Assembly (NCBI GenBank): GCA_004554105.1
Contig: SFNW01000001.1
Coordinates: 1-52,398 of the forward strand
Direction of reading: 5' to 3'
DNA: 52,398 nucleotides
Source of the DNA: Clostridiales bacterium
Lineage (GTDB): Bacteria > Bacillota > Clostridia > Oscillospirales > CAG-272
Under the pieces are notes generated by a model that made no database searches, had not been told where the DNA came from, and was given only the letters and a program-made list of their open reading frames with translations. The translations under genes and the position numbers were made by a program. How positions within the stretch are numbered: position 1 is the stretch's first letter; every line of letters begins with the position of its first letter. Below, one piece after another: positions 48,470 through 52,398 of the stretch.

Positions 48470-51400
48470 TTACTTTACAATCTTGTAAACCGTCATCTCG
48501 AGCGCGCCGTTCGAGTAGGTTGCGGTAGCGGTAAGCTCAACCGTAATCTCCTCGTAGTCAGCTTCTTTCTCGAAGGTTGCAAGGTCTGCATAATCGCCGT
48601 ACTCAACGTCTGCGGCAGGAACGATAATCGTCTTGCCTGCGAACTCGTTGACGAAGTTATCGAATACGCCTGCAGCAGGCTCGACAACATCTACAACCTC
48701 ATCTGCAGCAAGTGCATAGAAGAAGTAGCTGTCTGCGTATTCCTGCATCAGAGCGACATCCTTGTAGGTCTCCTGATCCTCTTCGGAAGCGGAATCAGCA
48801 AGGATTGCGTTCTCGTAGTCGTATGCCTTCGTGTCAATACCGGTAACATCGAGCGTTACAACCTTGATATTGATCTTCGTGACATCGTCTGCGCTGATTT
48901 CGGGATCAGCAAGGCCGATCGACTCACCGTCAACGAAGTTCATGCCCTTGAGGTCAACAACCTTGACATTCTCGTCGTCAGCGAGCTTCTTTGCTGCCTC
49001 GGCAACAGAGAGGACGCCCTCTGCGGCAAGAACACCGTTGTCGTTGAGGTACAGGAGGTCGCCGCCGACAACCTTGTTGAATGCGTCAGCATCCTTGTAG
49101 GTCTCAACGTTAACCGTAACGGCGTCAACCTTCTTCAGGGTTCTGAGGTCGAACAGGTTAGCAACGGTTACATCGTAGGTCTCATCGTCAGCGATGTTGA
49201 TATCGACGTCAACATCGGCAAGAGCTACATAGTAGGTAGCATCTGCGCTTGCGCCGACAGACTTGCCCCAGTCAGCAAGCTTCTTGATCTCATCGTTCTT
49301 GAAGGTCGTCTTTGCGCCCGTGATATCCATCAGGATCAGCGAGGAGTTCGCGGAGAGAACCTTAACCTTGTCGAAGCTTACGGATCTGCTTGCCTTCTGT
49401 ACGCCGGTGCGAACTGCAACGGTCGTGCCGTCAACGAGGACGATAACCGTGTCGCTAGCGAGCGATACACGAGCAGCATCAACATCGTTGTCGGTCGTGA
49501 GCATGTTGGTCTTAACGCTGGTATCCGAGAAGGTCAGAGCCTTGTTGGAAGCAACTGCTTCGGTACCGAATGCGAGGAAGTTGCCGGAGTAGATGTCAAC
49601 ACCGGGGGTGTCTTCAAAACCGTCGGTGTTGCCGGCGAGGTCATATACGCCGTTCTTCTCGTCAACTACGAGGAAGATTGCAGCGCCGGTCAGAGCGCCC
49701 TTGATGTCAACAAGCGCTTTATGATCCTTGTACGAAGCACCGATCATGTCTTCATACTTTGCGAGGGTTGCAACGTCCTTGCTCGTCTCGAAGACTTCGT
49801 CCTCAGCGTCAAATGCGCCGTAGTGGAAGTTCTTCAGCGAAGCAAGCTTCCAGTTGCCGGTTGCCTTGTCGAGAACTGCGATAGCAACGTAGCCGTTGTC
49901 ATCGATGTACAGACCCGAGGTCAGCGAAGCGTTGTACTTGGAAACGGTCAGGCCGAGCAGGTCTGCCATGGTCTCCTCATCAACCGTTACAACTGCGTAA
50001 TCGAAGATTGCGCCGTCGCTCGAAGAAGAGCCGTCAACAACTTCCATGTAGACGACGTTGCCGTCAGCCTCAATGTACTTAACGTTGTTCTTGCCTGCGG
50101 TCAGAGCAGCGGTGAACTCGGTTACGTCGAACGCAGCCAGCTTGTCAGCCAGGTCGCCCGCGAACGCGCCCTTGAAGCCGACAGTCTTGTTTGCACCGTC
50201 GATCTTAACGGTCGAGTTCTTGGAGTTCGCGCCGGTCAGTCTGCCTTCCTTGAAGGCACCGTTGTTCTGCGCAACGGTCAGAATGTTATCAACAGCGTTG
50301 TAGCTGTAGAATACGAAGTCGCCGGACTTAACCGATTCGCCCTCGAGCGTAACGGCCATAGCCTTTGCACCTGCATTCTTGGAAACCGAAGTGGTGGACT
50401 CGCTGACCTTTGCAGCCGACTTCGTCGTTGCACCTACGAGGTACTCAACAAAGTTGGTCGACTCGCCGTCGAGGTTCTTATAAGCGGTCGCATCATACTC
50501 ACCGATGGTCGTGAAAGCCACATCCTTGCTGGTGGTCTGATAACGGAGCGTACGGGTGAAGTACTGACCGAACGAATAGGGCGTGTAGAGAACAACTACA
50601 ACGTCGGCAACGACGTCGTCCTTCGTGTCATCGGTGCCCTTGTCGTCAATGGTAACGTCCTCTTCAACGTAGTACTGAACCTTACCGTTGGAGTTGGTAG
50701 CGTTATCGTAGCCGTCCTTGGAGTCATAGACAAATGCGTCAAAGAACGCATCGGCAGCGGTGTTGGAGAATGCCCAACCATCCTCGGTGAAGGTTGCAAC
50801 GACCACAACCGTGTTCTTTGCGGTGAACTTCGTGCCGCCGAGCGTCAGCGTGTCTTCGGTAGCCTTGATGTTGCCTGCGTTGCCGAGGTTTTCAACCGTG
50901 GTAAAGGTCTTGAACTCAGCGTAAACGACAGCAGCCTCAGACTCGTCTGCATCGGTGCTGTACTTCGCCTCGAAGTCCTTAGCAGCGACGTCAACAAGCA
51001 GAGTTACGGGCAGACCCAGGTAACCTACCTTCGGGGTCTTTGCCGTGATGCCGAGGTCAGCAGCTGCGAGCGTCAGAGTGCCGACTTCGGACTCGACGAC
51101 AACGGTATCGACCTCGTCGTCGTTCTCAGCCTCAACGAACTCGGTGATAACGCCTTTGATCTTGCCCGAAGCGTAGCCCGCGTCCTCAAGGAGGGTAACG
51201 CGCTCAATCGGCTTAGCGTTGGGGTTGCCGGAAAGAAGCGTATCAGTCAAACCGGTTTCGCCGGGGTACAGGATCTTGTCGCTCAGCGGATCGACAACTG
51301 CGATCTCGGTGTTGAGCATGTTCCACATGATCTGCGAGGTCTCACCTCTGGTCAGAGGAGCGGTGTAGTTGACCGTCTTTGCAACATCGTCGGTCAGACC

Positions 51401-51871
51401 CAGCTTCTGAGCAGCGAGGATGTAGCCGTAAGGATAGGACATATCCTCGGTCTCGTAGCCGAGCGCGCGGACTGCCATAACGAGCATATCCTGATAGGTG
51501 ATCGGGTCGTTGTAGCCGAAGATACCGTTGCCACGACCTACGACAAGCTTTCTGCCGTAAGCGTAGTCAATCGCGGTGCCGTACTCAACGACATCCTTGA
51601 AGTATGCGCTCGTCTTCTGTGCGTTCCAAACGTCTACCGAAGTCTCTCCGGAAAGCGCCTGAACGAAGAACAGAGCCGCCTGATAACGGGTAACGCCATT
51701 ATCAAGCATCAGATTACCGTTGTCACCCTTCATAATCTTGAGGGCAACAAGGTGCTGCGCAGCGTCGGTATAATCAGCCGTCGTGTCCGCAGCGCCGGTC
51801 GTAATGACTGCTACGCTCAGGATCATGAGCGTCGCCATTACGAGCGAGAGAAATTTCTTGAAGTTTCTCAT
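48470..51871 (-). CDS. Large S-layer-homology-domain surface protein
   Basis: The 1133-residue acidic exported protein has a signal peptide MRNFKKFLSLVMATLMILSV, likely cleaved after TTGAA. Three S-layer-homology repeats follow in residues about 30-200 (LVALKIMKGDNGNLMLDNGV with TRYQAALFFVQAL; YGTAIDYAYGRKLVVGRGNG with ITYQDMLVMAVRALG; a third ending TRGETSQIMWNML). The remaining 900 residues are Thr/Asp/Val-rich beta structure without a motif I recognise. The SLH part should bind secondary cell-wall polymer. A consensus-like promoter, AAAAGGAG ribosome site, strong terminator and highly regular codon choice suggest abundant expression, as for an S-layer protein. An 1181-codon antisense frame is spurious. 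Confidence 0.93.
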   Translation of the reverse strand: MRNFKKFLSLVMATLMILSVAVITTGAADTTADYTDAAQHLVALKIMKGDNGNLMLDNGVTRYQAALFFVQALSGETSVDVWNAQKTSAYFKDVVEYGTAIDYAYGRKLVVGRGNGIFGYNDPITYQDMLVMAVRALGYETEDMSYPYGYILAAQKLGLTDDVAKTVNYTAPLTRGETSQIMWNMLNTEIAVVDPLSDKILYPGETGLTDTLLSGNPNAKPIERVTLLEDAGYASGKIKGVITEFVEAENDDEVDTVVVESEVGTLTLAAADLGITAKTPKVGYLGLPVTLLVDVAAKDFEAKYSTDADESEAAVVYAEFKTFTTVENLGNAGNIKATEDTLTLGGTKFTAKNTVVVVATFTEDGWAFSNTAADAFFDAFVYDSKDGYDNATNSNGKVQYYVEEDVTIDDKGTDDTKDDVVADVVVVLYTPYSFGQYFTRTLRYQTTSKDVAFTTIGEYDATAYKNLDGESTNFVEYLVGATTKSAAKVSESTTSVSKNAGAKAMAVTLEGESVKSGDFVFYSYNAVDNILTVAQNNGAFKEGRLTGANSKNSTVKIDGANKTVGFKGAFAGDLADKLAAFDVTEFTAALTAGKNNVKYIEADGNVVYMEVVDGSSSSDGAIFDYAVVTVDEETMADLLGLTVSKYNASLTSGLYIDDNGYVAIAVLDKATGNWKLASLKNFHYGAFDAEDEVFETSKDVATLAKYEDMIGASYKDHKALVDIKGALTGAAIFLVVDEKNGVYDLAGNTDGFEDTPGVDIYSGNFLAFGTEAVASNKALTFSDTSVKTNMLTTDNDVDAARVSLASDTVIVLVDGTTVAVRTGVQKASRSVSFDKVKVLSANSSLILMDITGAKTTFKNDEIKKLADWGKSVGASADATYYVALADVDVDINIADDETYDVTVANLFDLRTLKKVDAVTVNVETYKDADAFNKVVGGDLLYLNDNGVLAAEGVLSVAEAAKKLADDENVKVVDLKGMNFVDGESIGLADPEISADDVTKINIKVVTLDVTGIDTKAYDYENAILADSASEEDQETYKDVALMQEYADSYFFYALAADEVVDVVEPAAGVFDNFVNEFAGKTIIVPAADVEYGDYADLATFEKEADYEEITVELTATATYSNGALEMTVYKIVK

Positions 51872-51941
51872 GGTGTGTTCTCCTTTTCAAAATTTTTTGG
51901 ATACCGCCGCCACCTGTCGGTATCGGTTTTATCCTGATGCT

Positions 51942-51970
51942 ATATTAAGCGATGGCGGATTTTTTTGCAA
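51942..51970 (-). promoter_or_regulatory. Promoter of the SLH protein gene
   Basis: Minus strand TTGCAA, 17 bp, TAATAT, preceded by an A/T-rich stretch that could act as an UP element. The leader contains a GATACCG/CGGTATC hairpin (51899-51925). Confidence 0.75.
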
Positions 51971-52068
51971 GTGTTTTTCCCAAGATGTAACCAAACTGTA
52001 ATATTAAACCCTGTTTAGTAATTATTTGCCGCGTTTTTTGTCAGGTTGGCGAAAGAAATGGGGGGGAA

Positions 52069-52398
52069 GGCTTCCCCTCGGGGGGAGAACGCGAAGCGTT
52101 CTTTTAGGCTTCCCCTCGGGGGAGAACGCAAAGCGTTCTCCCTGAGTTTCATGACACTGCCCCAAAATCTTTCTCTGTAAAGAGAAACTCCGTCGCGCTT
52201 AAAAAAGCGCGACGGAAGCATGTCGCGGGACGCGACTGATGAGGGGTAGGACGCGTAAGCGTCCGTCTGCTCGGTTTCGGTCGAGGCTGCGGCAACGCCG
52301 TTCTGCGAACGGCTACCCCTCATCCGGTGCTGACGCACCACCTTCCCCCAAGGGGGAAGGCTTTGCACTCTTTAGGCTTCCCCTCGGGGGGAAGCTGT
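52069..52398. repeat. Palindromic repeat family D, larger copy, running to the window edge
   Basis: It begins with two tandem subunits (52069-52102 and 52107-52139; GGCTTCCCCTCGGGG then GAGAACGC-AAGCGTTCT). A CCGTCGCGC/GCGCGACGG hairpin follows (52187-52216), then a long-range stem GATGAGGGGTAG/CTACCCCTCATC (52238-52324) with internal hairpins, then CACCTTCCCC and a final GGCTTCCCCTCGGGG. The right end lies beyond the window. It shares its end and inner strands with 40570-40709. No credible gene is present between 52000 and the edge. Confidence 0.75.

Noticed and set aside
48392..51937. 1181-codon open frame on the plus strand opposite the SLH protein gene
   Set aside because: It is the exact antisense of a gene with a signal peptide, SLH domains, promoter and terminator. 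The frame stays open because of regular codon choice in the real gene; its translation resembles no family and has no ribosome binding site.
52015..52368. 117-codon frame in the terminal repeat
   Set aside because: It lies wholly within palindromic repeat D and has no ribosome binding site or protein similarity that I recognise.

Overview
The window looks like a chromosomal segment of an anaerobic, GC-rich Clostridia bacterium. A gut or rumen Oscillospirales-type organism fits best, but this is inference from content, not from a marker-gene search. The supporting evidence is a single-chain pyruvate:ferredoxin oxidoreductase, Feo ferrous-iron uptake, a clostridial L10 leader, S-layer-homology (SLH) surface proteins, secreted GH43 enzymes with dockerin-like tails, and several families of small palindromic intergenic repeats. 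Promoters are mostly textbook TTGACA-17-TATAAT, and nearly every transcription unit ends in a clear intrinsic terminator.

Layout. 1-1.4 kb: 3' part of an SF1 helicase. 1.6-7 kb: tRNA-Val, a MATE exporter, a small XRE repressor with paired operators, and an iron operon (feoA-feoB-Cys-rich peptide-FNT channel). 7-9 kb: a 31-codon hydrophobic micro-gene and rplJ-rplL under an L10 leader. 9-12.2 kb: a three-gene oxidoreductase operon. 12.2-13.2 kb: gene-free, repeat-filled stretch. 13.2-18.5 kb: winged-helix regulator, AraC regulator and nifJ. 18.5-21.9 kb: a broken Rrf2 gene facing a CsoR-CopA copper operon with an internal CopZ start. 22-28.1 kb: an MBL hydrolase-uvrB-uvrA operon. 28.2-41.4 kb: one long minus-strand array (membrane protein, lipoprotein, alr, solute-binding-like protein, aspS, truB, pgeF, SLH-like protein, two tandem GH43 enzymes). 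41.5-44.5 kb: ACT protein, PFL/UPF0210 protein and a LacI-sensor/LuxR-HTH regulator. 44.5-47 kb: a compact peptide-modification locus. 47-52.4 kb: a truncated surface protein, a large SLH surface protein and a complex repeat.

The most interesting locus is 44.5-47 kb. A strong promoter drives a 41-residue peptide gene, then a partial-terminator hairpin, an HPr-kinase-like P-loop protein and a radical SAM/SPASM enzyme with all its cluster cysteines. The peptide has a leader-like N-terminus, two Cys-Pro-Thr motifs and a C-terminal Ser. It looks like a minimal RiPP system that could combine radical thioether chemistry with phosphorylation. No exporter or protease is adjacent.

Other points of note: the copper chaperone encoded in frame at the 3' end of copA behind its own ribosome binding site; a repeat inserted in frame ahead of a lipoprotein signal peptide; an apparent AUC start codon; and the LacI-type sensor joined to a C-terminal LuxR-type helix-turn-helix.
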